A stretch of 64,000 nucleotides of DNA from Kitasatospora herbaricolor (GCF_030813695.1 NZ_JAUSVA010000002.1:7215501-7279500); one strand, 5' to 3'; numbered from the stretch's first letter, positions 53,671 through 62,753 are shown. The notes: generated by a model from the sequence alone, not told the origin. A program made the numbers and translations.

Positions 53671-55041
53671 ATGCCCCTCAGCGAGACGCCGCACCCCGAC
53701 GGCCCCGCGGTGATCCGCTCCCGCCGCGTCGTCCTCCCCGACGGCGAGCGTCCCGCTGACGTGCTGATCCAGGGCGGCCGGATCGAGCAGATCGCCGCCC
53801 ACGGCTCCCTGCTCGCCGGCGACCGGCACCTCACCGACCTCGGTGACACCGTCCTCCTCCCCGGCCTGGTCGACACCCACGTGCACGTCAACGAACCCGG
53901 CCGTACCGAGTGGGAGGGCTTCGCCACCGCCACCCGGGCCGCCGCCGCCGGCGGCGTCACCACCGTCATCGACATGCCGCTGAACTCCGTCCCGCCGACC
54001 ACCACGGTCGACGGCCTGGACGCCAAGCGGAAGACCGCCGAGGGCCAGGCCTGGGTCGACCTCGGCTTCTGGGGCGGCGCGATCCCCGGCAACACCGGCG
54101 ACCTGGAGCCGCTGCACACCGCCGGCGTCTTCGGCTTCAAGAGCTTCCTGGCCCCCTCCGGCGTGGACGAGTTCCCGCACGTCGAGCAGGCCGACCTGGA
54201 GAGCGCGCTCGCCGAGCAGGCCAGGATCGGCGCGCTGGCGATCATCCACGCCGAGGACCCCGCCGTCCTGGAGGCCGCCCCGCAGCAGCCCGGCGTGCAC
54301 TACCGCGACTTCCTGGCCTCCCGCCCCGACGACGCGGAGACCGCCGCCGTCGCCCGGCTGCTCGACACCGCCCGCCGCACCGGCGCCCGGGTGCACATCC
54401 TGCACGTCTCCTCCGCCGCCGTCCTCCCGCTGCTGCGCCAGGCCCGCGCGGACGGCGTCCGGGTGACCGCCGAGACCTGCCCGCACTACCTCACCCTCGC
54501 GGCCGAGGAGGTGCCGGACGGCGACACCGCCTTCAAGTGCTGCCCGCCGATCCGCGACGAGTCCAACCGCGACGCGCTCTGGGCCGCCCTGGCCGCCGGC
54601 GAGTTCATCGCCGTCGTCTCCGACCACTCGCCGTCCACGCCGGACCTCAAGCTGCTCAAGGAGTACGGCGGCAGCGGCGACTTCGCCGCCGCCTGGGGCG
54701 GCATCGCCTCCCTCCAGCTCGGCCTGCCGGCCATCTGGACCGAGGCCCGCCGGCGCGGCCACAGCCTCTCCGACGTGGTCCGCTGGATGTCCGCCGGGCC
54801 CGCCTCGCTGGTCGGCCTCACCGGCACCAAGGGCGCCATCGCCGTCGGGAACGACGCCGACCTGGTGGCCTTCGACCCGGACGGCGAGTTCGCCGTGCAG
54901 GCCGCCGCGCTGCACCACCGCAACCCCGTGACCCCGTACGCGGGCCGGACGCTGACCGGCGCCGTCCGCACCACCTGGCTCCGCGGCCGGGTGGTGGACG
55001 TGGACGGCGAGCCGTTCGGCCGTCAGATCACCCGTTCCTGA
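53671..55041 (+). CDS. allB: Allantoinase
   Basis: The 456-residue cyclic amidohydrolase opens allantoin to allantoate. Metal sites: DTHVHVNEPGRTEWEG (HxH), the carbamylated Lys in FGFKSFLAPSG, IIHAEDP and HILHVSSA (His), and Asp in VVSDHSPSTPDLK. ATG 53671 has a GGAGG before it; 40 open codons upstream lie in the leader. It forms an operon with allantoicase (18 bp gap). Confidence 0.95.
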   Translation: MPLSETPHPDGPAVIRSRRVVLPDGERPADVLIQGGRIEQIAAHGSLLAGDRHLTDLGDTVLLPGLVDTHVHVNEPGRTEWEGFATATRAAAAGGVTTVIDMPLNSVPPTTTVDGLDAKRKTAEGQAWVDLGFWGGAIPGNTGDLEPLHTAGVFGFKSFLAPSGVDEFPHVEQADLESALAEQARIGALAIIHAEDPAVLEAAPQQPGVHYRDFLASRPDDAETAAVARLLDTARRTGARVHILHVSSAAVLPLLRQARADGVRVTAETCPHYLTLAAEEVPDGDTAFKCCPPIRDESNRDALWAALAAGEFIAVVSDHSPSTPDLKLLKEYGGSGDFAAAWGGIASLQLGLPAIWTEARRRGHSLSDVVRWMSAGPASLVGLTGTKGAIAVGNDADLVAFDPDGEFAVQAAALHHRNPVTPYAGRTLTGAVRTTWLRGRVVDVDGEPFGRQITRS

Positions 55042-55059
55042 ACCCTGGAGACTCCACCG

Positions 55060-56325
55060 ATGAGCACCGACCGGACCCCGAGCGCTCCTTTCACCGAGCT
55101 GGTCAACCTGGCCTCCCGTCTGCTCGGCGCCGGCTTGGTCGCCACCAACGAGGACACCTTCGCCGACGCGGAGAACCTGCTGGTCGCCAAGCCCGCCGAG
55201 TTCCGCGCGCACACCTTCGGCCACAAGGGCCAGATCATGGACGGCTGGGAGAGCAAGCGCCGCCGCGGCGTCAGCGCCGAGCAGCCGCACCCGACCGACG
55301 AGGACCACGACTGGGCGGTCGTCCGGCTCGGCGTCGGCGGTGTGATCCGCGGCGTGATCGTGGACACCGCTCACTTCACCGGCAACTACCCCGAGACCGC
55401 CTCCGTCCAGGCCGCCTCGATCCCCGGCCACCCGTCCGTCGAGGAGCTCGACGACGCCGGGTGGACCGACCTGGTGCCCCGCACCGCGCTCCGCGGCGAC
55501 ACCGCCCACGAGTTCGAGGTCACCGACGGGACGCGGTACACCCACGTACGGCTGAACATCTGGCCGGACGGCGGCGTGGCCCGCCTGCGGGTGCACGGCG
55601 AGGTGCTCCCCGACCCGCGCGAGCTGGACGGCCTGACCTTCGACCTCGCCGCGCAGGAGTACGGCGGCGTCGCCGAGGCCGCCTCGGACCGCTACTTCTC
55701 CTCCCCGCACAACCTGAACGCTCCCGGTCGCGCCTCCGTCATGGGCGAGGGCTGGGAGACCCGGCGTCGGCGCGACAAGGCCAACGACTGGGTCCGGATC
55801 GCCCTGGCCGGGGGCGGCGAGGTCCTGGCCGCCGAGGTGGACACCACCCACTTCGTCGCCAACGCCCCCGGCTGGGCCGACCTGGTGGGCTACGACGCCT
55901 CCACCGGCGGCGACCCCTCCACCGACACCGACGGCTGGTTCCCGGTCCTGCCGCGCACCCGGCTGCAGCCCGACACCCGGCACCGCCTGCGGCTGGACGC
56001 CGGCCGTCCGGTGACCCACGTACGGATCAACGTCTACCCGGACGGCGGCCTCGCCCGGCTGCGCCTGACCGGGAGGCTCACCGGGGCCGGCCGCGCCGCC
56101 CTCGCGCTGCGCTGGTTCAACGCACTTCCGGCCGACGAGGCCCGTACGGCCCTCGTCGAGGCCGGTCTTGAGGCGGAGGAGGCCAGCGCGCTGACCGCCG
56201 CCCGCCCGCTCGCGGACGCCGCCGCGACCACCGCCGCCGTGTCCGCGCTCCAGCCGGCCGACGGCCCCGACGGCGAGCAGTCCTCGCGCCGCCGTTCGGC
56301 GATCTGGCGGCTGCTCGGCGTCTGA
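55060..56325 (+). CDS. alc: Allantoicase with an extra C-terminal segment
   Basis: The protein of 421 residues has the two allantoicase repeats: FTELVNLASRLLGAGLVATNEDTFADAENLL, GWESKRRRG and HFTGNYPETASVQAA in the first, NAPGRASVMGEGWETRRRRDKANDW and VDTTHFVANAPGWADL in the second, ending near residue 345 (DGGLARLRLTGRLT). It hydrolyses allantoate to ureidoglycolate and urea. The last 75 residues contain ALRWFNALPADEARTALVEAGL and AARPL, which resemble the first helices of OHCU decarboxylases but lack its catalytic His. This tail may be a relic or an interaction segment. Confidence 0.92.
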   Translation: MSTDRTPSAPFTELVNLASRLLGAGLVATNEDTFADAENLLVAKPAEFRAHTFGHKGQIMDGWESKRRRGVSAEQPHPTDEDHDWAVVRLGVGGVIRGVIVDTAHFTGNYPETASVQAASIPGHPSVEELDDAGWTDLVPRTALRGDTAHEFEVTDGTRYTHVRLNIWPDGGVARLRVHGEVLPDPRELDGLTFDLAAQEYGGVAEAASDRYFSSPHNLNAPGRASVMGEGWETRRRRDKANDWVRIALAGGGEVLAAEVDTTHFVANAPGWADLVGYDASTGGDPSTDTDGWFPVLPRTRLQPDTRHRLRLDAGRPVTHVRINVYPDGGLARLRLTGRLTGAGRAALALRWFNALPADEARTALVEAGLEAEEASALTAARPLADAAATTAAVSALQPADGPDGEQSSRRRSAIWRLLGV

Positions 56326-56425
56326 CGCCCTGCCCGGCCCGGGGTTTCGGACCCGGGCGGGCCCGCCCGACCGACCGTCTCCGCCTTCTCCACGCAACGC
56401 CTTTAACGACCTGAAGGACCCTCTC

Positions 56426-57886
56426 ATGTCCAAGATCCTGACCACGGAGTCCGGCGCCCCGGTCGCCGACAACCAGAACTCGGCCTCGGCCGGCGAGTAC
56501 GGCCCGCTGCTCATCCAGGACCAGCAGCTCCTGGAGAAGCTCGCCCGCTTCAACCGCGAGCGCATCCCGGAGCGCGTGGTGCACGCCCGCGGCTCCGGCG
56601 CCTACGGCTACTTCGAGGTGACGGACGAGGTCTCGCAGTTCACCCGCGCCGACTTCCTCTCCGGGATCGGCAAGCGCACCGAGGTCTTCCTGCGCTTCTC
56701 GACCGTGGCAGGCAACCTGGGCTCCTCCGACGCGGTGCGTGACCCGCGCGGCTTCGCGCTGAAGTTCTACACCGCCGAGGGCAACTACGACCTGGTCGGC
56801 AACAACACCCCGGTGTTCTTCATCAAGGACCCGATCAAGTTCCCCGACTTCATCCACTCGCAGAAGCGCGACCCGTTCACCGGCGTGCAGGAGGCGGACA
56901 ACGTCTGGGACTTCTGGGCCCACTCGCCCGCCTCGACCCACCAGATCACCTGGCTCTTCGGCGACCGCGGCATCCCGGCCTCCTACCGCCACATGAACGG
57001 CTACGGCTCGCACACCTACCAGTGGGTCAACGAGGCCGGCGAGGCGTTCTGGGTGAAGTACCACTTCAAGACCAACCAGGGCATCCGCTCGTTGGACGGC
57101 GACCAGTCCGCCGAGGTGCTCGGCTCGGACGCCGACAGCCACCAGCGCGACCTGCACCAGGCCATCGAGCGGGGCGTGTTCCCGTCCTGGACGCTGTACG
57201 TCCAGCTGATGCCGGTCGCCGAGGCAGCCGACTACCGGTTCAACCCCTTCGACCTCACCAAGGTGTGGCCGCACGCGGACTACCCGCTGCAGAAGGTCGG
57301 CCGCCTGGTGCTGAACAAGAACCCGGAGAACGTCTTCGCCGACGTCGAGCAGTCCGCGTTCTCGCCGAACAACTTCGTCCCCGGCATCGGTCCCTCCCCG
57401 GACAAGATGCTCCAGGGCCGCCTGTTCGCCTACGCCGACGCCCAGCGCTACCGCCTCGGCGTCAACCACACCCTGCTCGCCGTGAACGCCCCCAAGGCGA
57501 CCGAGGCGAACAACTACGGCCGTGACGGCCTCTCCGCCGTCAACAAGTCCGGCCGCGGCAAGAACTACGAGCCCAACTCGTACGACGGCCCGGCCCAGAG
57601 CGACAACGCGCTCGCCGCGCCGGTCGCGCTGAACGGCTGGACCGGCACGTACACCACGCCGGCCCACACCAAGGACGACGACTTCTTCCAGGCCGGCGAG
57701 CTCTACCGGCTGATGTCGGCCGGCGAGAAGACCCGCCTGATCAACAACATCGCGGGCTTCCTGGCGCAGGTCACCCGCGACGACATCGTCGAGAAGAACC
57801 TCGCCCACTTCCACGCGGCCGACGAGGAGTACGGCGCCCGCCTGGAGGCCGCCGTCGCCAAGCTCCGCGCGGGCGACGAGGGCTGA
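56426..57886 (+). CDS. katA: Monofunctional haem catalase (small subunit, clade 3-like)
   Basis: The 486-residue enzyme has the distal-site RVVHARGSGAYGYFEVT (His), VGNNTPVFFIKDPIKFPDFIHSQKRDP (Asn), and the proximal haem Tyr in GRLFAYADAQRYRLGVNH. It breaks H2O2 down to water and oxygen. ATG 56426 follows AAGGACC, 100 bp after allantoicase and with the same direction. Its place at the end of the uricase island fits removal of uricase-made peroxide. Confidence 0.95.
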   Translation: MSKILTTESGAPVADNQNSASAGEYGPLLIQDQQLLEKLARFNRERIPERVVHARGSGAYGYFEVTDEVSQFTRADFLSGIGKRTEVFLRFSTVAGNLGSSDAVRDPRGFALKFYTAEGNYDLVGNNTPVFFIKDPIKFPDFIHSQKRDPFTGVQEADNVWDFWAHSPASTHQITWLFGDRGIPASYRHMNGYGSHTYQWVNEAGEAFWVKYHFKTNQGIRSLDGDQSAEVLGSDADSHQRDLHQAIERGVFPSWTLYVQLMPVAEAADYRFNPFDLTKVWPHADYPLQKVGRLVLNKNPENVFADVEQSAFSPNNFVPGIGPSPDKMLQGRLFAYADAQRYRLGVNHTLLAVNAPKATEANNYGRDGLSAVNKSGRGKNYEPNSYDGPAQSDNALAAPVALNGWTGTYTTPAHTKDDDFFQAGELYRLMSAGEKTRLINNIAGFLAQVTRDDIVEKNLAHFHAADEEYGARLEAAVAKLRAGDEG

Positions 57887-57916
57887 TCCCGGCCCCACCG
57901 ACCAACCCTCCCAGGC

Positions 57917-57938
57917 CACCCGGGCCCGCACCCGGGTG
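57917..57938 (+). terminator. First hairpin behind the catalase gene
   Basis: CACCCGGG (57917-57924) and CCCGGGTG (57931-57938) form a perfect 8-bp stem. Confidence 0.5.
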
Positions 57939-57947
57939 ACCGGTGAC

Positions 57948-57984
57948 AGGCCTCTCCTCCCCGGGCAGTGGAGGAGAGGCCTTT
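57948..57984 (+). terminator. Intrinsic terminator behind the catalase gene
   Basis: AGGCCTCTCCTCC (57948-57960) and GGAGGAGAGGCCT (57970-57982) form a perfect 13-bp stem followed by TTTC. It is the best intrinsic terminator in the window and marks the right end of the purine island. Confidence 0.85.
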
Positions 57985-58114
57985 CGCCTGCCCGCGATCC
58001 GCCCGCGGCGGGCCGCCCGCGCCATCCGCCCGCGCCATCCGTCCGGGCGGCCCGCCGGCGGCGGCTGCCGAAAACCGATCGAACGCCGCTCACCTGCGCG
58101 GATATCCTCGGCCG

Positions 58115-59164
58115 ATGACGACGACGCCACCCTCCTACCCCGCCAAGCCCCGCCCCGGCGACCGGGTCGCGGTGATCTCGCCCGCCGCCGGACTGCCCGG
58201 GATCCTCCCACTGCCCTACGAGTTGGGCCTGCGCCGGCTGCGCGAGGAGTTCGGGCTGGTGCCCGTGGAGTACCCCAGCACCCGGAGGATGGGCGCCACC
58301 GCGCGCGAGCGGGCCGCCGACATCCACGCGGCCTTCGCCGACCCGGACGTCAAGGCGGTGATCGCCAGCATCGGCGGCGACGACCAGATCACCGTGATCC
58401 CGCACCTCGACGCGGAGTTGATCCGGGCGAACCCCAAGCCCTTCTTCGGGTACAGCGACAACACCAACCTGCTGGCCCACCTCTGGAACCTTGGCATCGT
58501 CGGGTACCACGGCGGCACGGTGATGGTCGAGTTCGGCCGCCCGGGCGCGCTGGCCGGCCCGACCGCCGACTCGCTGCGGGCCGCGCTGTTCACCTCGGGC
58601 CCGTACGAGCTCCGCCCCGCCGCGGCCTTCACCGACCGGGGCGGCCGCTGGGAGGACCCGCGCACCTTCGACGCTGAGCCCGAACTGACACCCGGTGAGG
58701 GCTGGTTCTGGCACCGGCCGGACCAGGTGGTGGAGGGTGTCAGCTGGGGCGGCAACCTGGAGATCCTCGGCTGGCTGCTGATGGCCGACCGCGGCATCCT
58801 GGCGCCGGAGGCGTACGCGGGCTGCGTGCTCTTCCTGGAGACCTCGGAGGAGCAGCCTGCCGCCGTGGAGGTGTACCGGGTCCTGCGCAACATGGGGGAG
58901 CGGGGCCTGCTGCGGCAGTTCCCGGCGCTGCTGATGGGACGGGCGAAGGCCTGGTCCCACGAGCGGCCGCTGGACCCGGCGGCGGGGGCGGCCTACCGGG
59001 ACGCGCAGCGCGCGGCGGTGCTGCGGGCGCTGGCGGAGTACGCGCCGGACACCATGGCGGTGTTCGACGTCGATCTCGGCCACACCGACCCGCAGTTGGT
59101 GATCCCGTACGGCGGTCTGGTCCGGGTGGACGGGCCGGCGAGGCGGATCACCGTGACCTACTGA
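58115..59164 (+). CDS. S66-family LD-carboxypeptidase / MccF-like serine peptidase
   Basis: The 349-residue protein has the S66 catalytic set: nucleophile Ser in FFGYSDNTNLL, Glu in LFLETSEEQPA and His in DVDLGHTDPQLVIPYGG. GGDDQITVIPHLD and GYHGGTVMVEFG are also typical. Members either trim murein tetrapeptides or, like MccF, cleave microcin C-type nucleotide-peptide toxins; sequence alone does not decide. ATG 58115 follows a TATCCT -10 box (58103-58108) by only 6 bp, so the mRNA is probably leaderless. Confidence 0.85.
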   Translation: MTTTPPSYPAKPRPGDRVAVISPAAGLPGILPLPYELGLRRLREEFGLVPVEYPSTRRMGATARERAADIHAAFADPDVKAVIASIGGDDQITVIPHLDAELIRANPKPFFGYSDNTNLLAHLWNLGIVGYHGGTVMVEFGRPGALAGPTADSLRAALFTSGPYELRPAAAFTDRGGRWEDPRTFDAEPELTPGEGWFWHRPDQVVEGVSWGGNLEILGWLLMADRGILAPEAYAGCVLFLETSEEQPAAVEVYRVLRNMGERGLLRQFPALLMGRAKAWSHERPLDPAAGAAYRDAQRAAVLRALAEYAPDTMAVFDVDLGHTDPQLVIPYGGLVRVDGPARRITVTY

Positions 59165-59215
59165 GCCGGCGGCCCGGCCGCCGGGGGCCGGTGGCAGCCG
59201 TGGGGGTGACGCGCT

Positions 59216-59239
59216 CTTGTGTGGCATATGCCACACAAG
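59216..59239. promoter_or_regulatory. Perfect 24-bp palindrome, probable operator of the IclR gene
   Basis: CTTGTGTGGCAT (59216-59227) is followed directly by its exact reverse complement ATGCCACACAAG (59228-59239). A possible promoter TTGTGC-16-TATCTG begins right behind it. It lies 112 bp before the IclR start and is AT-richer than its surroundings. Confidence 0.65.
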
Positions 59240-59351
59240 TTGTGCGTATCACCTGCGCAAATATCTGCCGACCGGCCGTTAGCGGCGGCCCCCGGTGGAT
59301 AGGCTGGAGCTGTCGCGGCCGGTCCGCGCGGGGACATCGGAAGGGGACGTC

Positions 59352-60131
59352 ATGCCGACACCAGCCCGGGGTCGTCAGGCCACGCTGGACCAGGGTGTCC
59401 CTGGTCCGTTCGGCTCCCTGCAACACGCGCTGAGGCTGCTGGAGGCGGTCGACCGCCACCCCGGCGGGGTCACCACCGCCGGCCTCGCCCGCGAGACCTC
59501 GCTCCCGCCGGGTGAGGTCCGCCGGCTGACCGAGTTCCTGGAGACCGAGGGCTACCTGCAGTACCAGGAGGAGGCCTGGGTGCTCGGCGGCACCTTCGCC
59601 CTGCTCGGCCAGTACAACCGCGAGCAGCTGGTCAGGGTCCGGCTCAACCACAAACTGGCCGAACTGCGGGACGAGTTGGGTGCGGCGGTCTACTTCAGTC
59701 GCTACCACGAGGGCGAGCTGTCGGTGGAGGCGGTCTCCGCCGCCGACCACGCGCCCGCCGTCCAGGAGTGGGTGGACTTCCGGGCGACCGCGCACGCCAG
59801 TGCGATCGGCAAGTGCCTGCTCAGCCAGCTGGACCACGACTCCCGCCGGGACCACCTGTCCCGGCACCCGGTGGCCCGCCTGACCTCCAGGACCGTCGTC
59901 GACGCCGACCAGCTGATGCACCGTCTGGAGCGCCAGCCGGCCACCGTGCCGGTGCTGGACATCCAGGAGTACGCCCTCGGCACGGTCTGCGCCGCCGTGC
60001 CCGTGATCGCCGGCAGCACGGTCGGCTGCCTGGCCACCTCCATGCCGGTGGACAACGTGCACCGCCTCAAGGCCGCCGCCGAACTCCTCGCGCACCGCGC
60101 GGCCCCGCTGATGCTCGCCATGGCGGTCTGA
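59352..60131 (+). CDS. IclR-family transcriptional regulator (third in window)
   Basis: The 259-residue protein has an IclR-like winged helix (about 20-80: GSLQHALRLLEAVDRHPGGVTTAGLARETSLPPGEVRRLTEFLETEGYL) and an effector domain (about 95-255, with HASAIGKCLLSQLDHDSRRDHL). The start is ATG 59352 after AAGGGGAC. The 24-bp palindrome upstream suggests autoregulation. No enzyme operon is attached, so its target pathway is unknown. Confidence 0.85.
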   Translation: MPTPARGRQATLDQGVPGPFGSLQHALRLLEAVDRHPGGVTTAGLARETSLPPGEVRRLTEFLETEGYLQYQEEAWVLGGTFALLGQYNREQLVRVRLNHKLAELRDELGAAVYFSRYHEGELSVEAVSAADHAPAVQEWVDFRATAHASAIGKCLLSQLDHDSRRDHLSRHPVARLTSRTVVDADQLMHRLERQPATVPVLDIQEYALGTVCAAVPVIAGSTVGCLATSMPVDNVHRLKAAAELLAHRAAPLMLAMAV

Positions 60132-60334
60132 GCGGGCCCCCGCCGGCCGACGTCCCCGACCCCGCCCCCGCGACGGCGCACCGCGACGGCACCGCCCTTG
60201 ACCGCGGGGGCGCGCCCGCGATTCCGACGGTGCCCCGGACGCGGCACGCCCGTCCGTGCGTGCGTCGCGCCCGTCCGCCAGTCCGCCCGTCCGCGCGCCC
60301 CGGGCCTGTCGGTGGCGTCCGGCATGATCGACCC

Positions 60335-60769
60335 ATGGTGGACAGGCGGCGGGCAGCGGCGGTGATCATCCGGGACGGGCACGTCCTCATGGTGCGGGAG
60401 CGGGGCCGGGGCCCGTCCGGCCGGCACGACGGGCACGAGTACTGGACGCTGCCGGGCGGTGGCATCGAGCCGGGCGAGTCCGCCGAGCAGGCGGTGGTCC
60501 GCGAGGTGGCCGAGGAGGTCGGCCTGGTGACCCGCTCGGTGCGCCACCTCTACGACACGCCCTACCCGTCGGGCTGGACGGCCTGCTTCGCGGTGGAGGT
60601 GGCGCCGGGCGAACCGCGCCTCGGGGTGGATCCCGGGCGCGACTGCGACTGCCCCCGGATGATCGGCCTCAGCTGGGTGCCGCTGCCGCGCAGTTCGGCC
60701 TCCGAGGGCCTGATGGTGCCCACCCTGCTGATGGCCACCCCCGAGGACACGGCCGGGTCACCGCGGTGA
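60335..60769 (+). CDS. Nudix hydrolase
   Basis: The 144-residue protein carries a canonical Nudix box (GGGIEPGESAEQAVVREV, then AEEVGL, about 36-59) in a compact fold starting RRRAAAVIIRDGHVLMVRERG. ATG 60335 is chosen because the family begins here. It has no close operon partner. The 203 bp before it (60132-60334) show no further gene. Confidence 0.85.
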   Translation: MVDRRRAAAVIIRDGHVLMVRERGRGPSGRHDGHEYWTLPGGGIEPGESAEQAVVREVAEEVGLVTRSVRHLYDTPYPSGWTACFAVEVAPGEPRLGVDPGRDCDCPRMIGLSWVPLPRSSASEGLMVPTLLMATPEDTAGSPR

Positions 60770-60907
60770 CCTCGTACGGCCACCCGGCGGCCGTCACTCC
60801 GGCGTGTGAAGTCCCGTGCGTTCGCCGTCGGTGCGGCGGCGGGCTCGCTAGGGTCGCGCTGACACGTCATCTGTGACCGACGGAGCGTGACGAGCCGAGG
60901 AGCAGCC

Positions 60908-61642
60908 ATGACCAGCCCGACCCGCCGCGCCGCCGTCCTCGCGCTGCTGGTCGGGCTGAGCGCCGTCTGGTCGGTGGCCGCGCCGCTGGCGCCGGGCGCG
61001 GCGGCGGCCGGGAGGGGCTGCGCCGTCGGGCCGGGGGACGGCGGCGCGGCGGCCCCGGACGCGGGCGGCGGGGCGGGTGCCACCCGCTGGCCCGGCGGTG
61101 TCGTCCCCTACCGGGTGGGCGCCGGCGCGAAGTCGCTGGCGAAGGCCCTCCGCGGGGCGATGCGCGAGATCGAGGGCAACTCCTGCGTGCGCTTCGTCCG
61201 GGCCGAGCAGCAGCAGAACTGGATCCAGTTCGTCCGCGGGGAGGGCTGCTACTCGTACGTGGGGATGGTCGGCGGCCGGCAGAACTTCTCGCTCGGCGAG
61301 GGCTGCGACTGGCACGGGACGGTCCTGCACGAGCTGATGCACGCCCTCGGGTTCTTCCACGAGCACATGCGCGGTGACCGCGACCAGCACCTCGTCCTCC
61401 ACCTGGAGAACGTCGATCCCTCGCTGGCGGCCCAGTTCGGCAAGGTCAGGTCCGAGAACGAGGCCACCCTCGGCCCCTTCGACTACGACTCGATCATGAT
61501 CTACGGCTCGAAGTCCTTCAGCCGGAACGGCCGGCCGACCATGACCCGGCCGGACGGCGGCCTGCTCACCGACCCCTATGCGCGGACGGGGCTGAGCAAG
61601 GGGGACGTGGGCAAGCTCAACCGGCGCTACCCGCCGGCCTGA
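60908..61642 (+). CDS. Secreted astacin-type (M12A) zinc metalloprotease
   Basis: The 244-residue precursor has a signal peptide (about 1-34) and an astacin catalytic domain. The zinc site HELMHALGFFHEH (about 140-152) is the full HExxHxxGxxH plus the Glu typical of astacins, and SIMIYGSKSF is the Met-turn with the switch Tyr. Short spacer residues (35-58) could be a small propeptide. A -10 TAGGGT (60849-60854) lies upstream. Secreted protein degradation is the likely role. Confidence 0.9.
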   Translation: MTSPTRRAAVLALLVGLSAVWSVAAPLAPGAAAAGRGCAVGPGDGGAAAPDAGGGAGATRWPGGVVPYRVGAGAKSLAKALRGAMREIEGNSCVRFVRAEQQQNWIQFVRGEGCYSYVGMVGGRQNFSLGEGCDWHGTVLHELMHALGFFHEHMRGDRDQHLVLHLENVDPSLAAQFGKVRSENEATLGPFDYDSIMIYGSKSFSRNGRPTMTRPDGGLLTDPYARTGLSKGDVGKLNRRYPPA

Positions 61643-61808
61643 CGGCGGGCGCCCGGTCCGGATCCGGCCCCGGCGCCCGACCCGGGGGCCGCTGCGCCGG
61701 GGCCGCCGTCCGAGAATGGTCACGGGCCGGCCCGCCGGCCCGCCCGGGCCGCCGCCGCGCCGGCCGCGTCCCGGTGCAGACCGTCCGGCCCGAGCCCTGG
61801 AGCACCGC

Positions 61809-62753
61809 TTGTCCCAGCCCACGTACGACGACGTCAAGGCGGCCGCCGAGCGGATCGCCGGCCTCACCCGGACCGCCCTGGTGCTGCCCGCCGACCCGGG
61901 CGGCGTCGGCGGCGCCGAGGTCTTCCTCGCGCTCGACTTCATCCAGCACAGCGGCAGCTTCAAGGACCGCGGCGCGGCGAACTTCGTCGCCGCGCACCTG
62001 GCCGACGGCAGCATGCCGGCGGCGGGCGTGGTGATCGCCTCCGGCGGCAACGCCGGGCTGGCCTGTGCCTGGGCCGCCAAGGCGCAGGGCGTGCCGGCCA
62101 CCGTCTTCCTGCCCGCCACCGCACCGCCGGTCAAGATCCGCAAGCTCCGCGGGTACGGGGCGGACGTCCGGCTGACGGGCAGCGAGTACGCGGACGCGCT
62201 CGAGGCCGCCCGGCTGTTCGCGGCCGAGTCGGGCGCGCTCGCCTCGCACGCCTACGACGACCCGTACATCGCCGCGGGGGCCGGCACCCTGCTGCCCGAG
62301 ATCCTGGCCGCCGCGCCCGGGCTGGACACGGTGGTGGTGGCGGTGGGCGGCGGCGGTCTGTTCACCGGCCTGGCCGTGGCGGCCGCGGAGCACGGGGTAC
62401 GGGTGGTCGCGGTCGAGCCGGCCGGCTCCCGCGCGCTGCACGCCGCCGTCGCGGCCGGGAGGCCGGTCGACGTGCCGGTGGACTCCGTCGCGGCGGACTC
62501 GCTCGGGGCCCGCCGGGTCTCCGAGACGGCCCTGCACTGGGCCGGGCGGGTGCGGGCCCGGTCGGTGCTGGTGGAGGACGCCGCGATCGTGGCGGCCCGC
62601 CAGGGGCTCTGGGACGGCCACCGCCTGGCGGTGGAGCACGGCGGCGCCACCGCGCTGGCCGCTCTGCGCAGCGAGGCGTACCGCCCGGAGCGCGGGGAGC
62701 GGGTCGCGGTGGTGCTCTGCGGGGCGAACACCGACCCGGCCACGCTGGCGTAG
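61809..62753 (+). CDS. PLP-dependent serine/threonine dehydratase-like enzyme
   Basis: The 314-residue fold-type II enzyme has the PLP Lys in QHSGSFKDRGAANF, the cofactor-phosphate loop VGGGGLFTG, and ASGGNAGLACAWAAK for substrate binding. This is the threonine/serine dehydratase and racemase group, without a regulatory ACT domain. I start it at TTG 61809 behind TGGAG; the ATG at 61716 would add an unlikely Pro/Arg-rich lead. Substrate could be L-threonine, L-serine or a related hydroxy-amino acid. Confidence 0.85.
   Translation: MSQPTYDDVKAAAERIAGLTRTALVLPADPGGVGGAEVFLALDFIQHSGSFKDRGAANFVAAHLADGSMPAAGVVIASGGNAGLACAWAAKAQGVPATVFLPATAPPVKIRKLRGYGADVRLTGSEYADALEAARLFAAESGALASHAYDDPYIAAGAGTLLPEILAAAPGLDTVVVAVGGGGLFTGLAVAAAEHGVRVVAVEPAGSRALHAAVAAGRPVDVPVDSVAADSLGARRVSETALHWAGRVRARSVLVEDAAIVAARQGLWDGHRLAVEHGGATALAALRSEAYRPERGERVAVVLCGANTDPATLA

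Noticed and set aside
53494..56565. 1023-codon open frame opposite allB and alc
   Set aside because: The plus strand encodes complete allantoinase and allantoicase with all catalytic motifs; the antisense frame has none.
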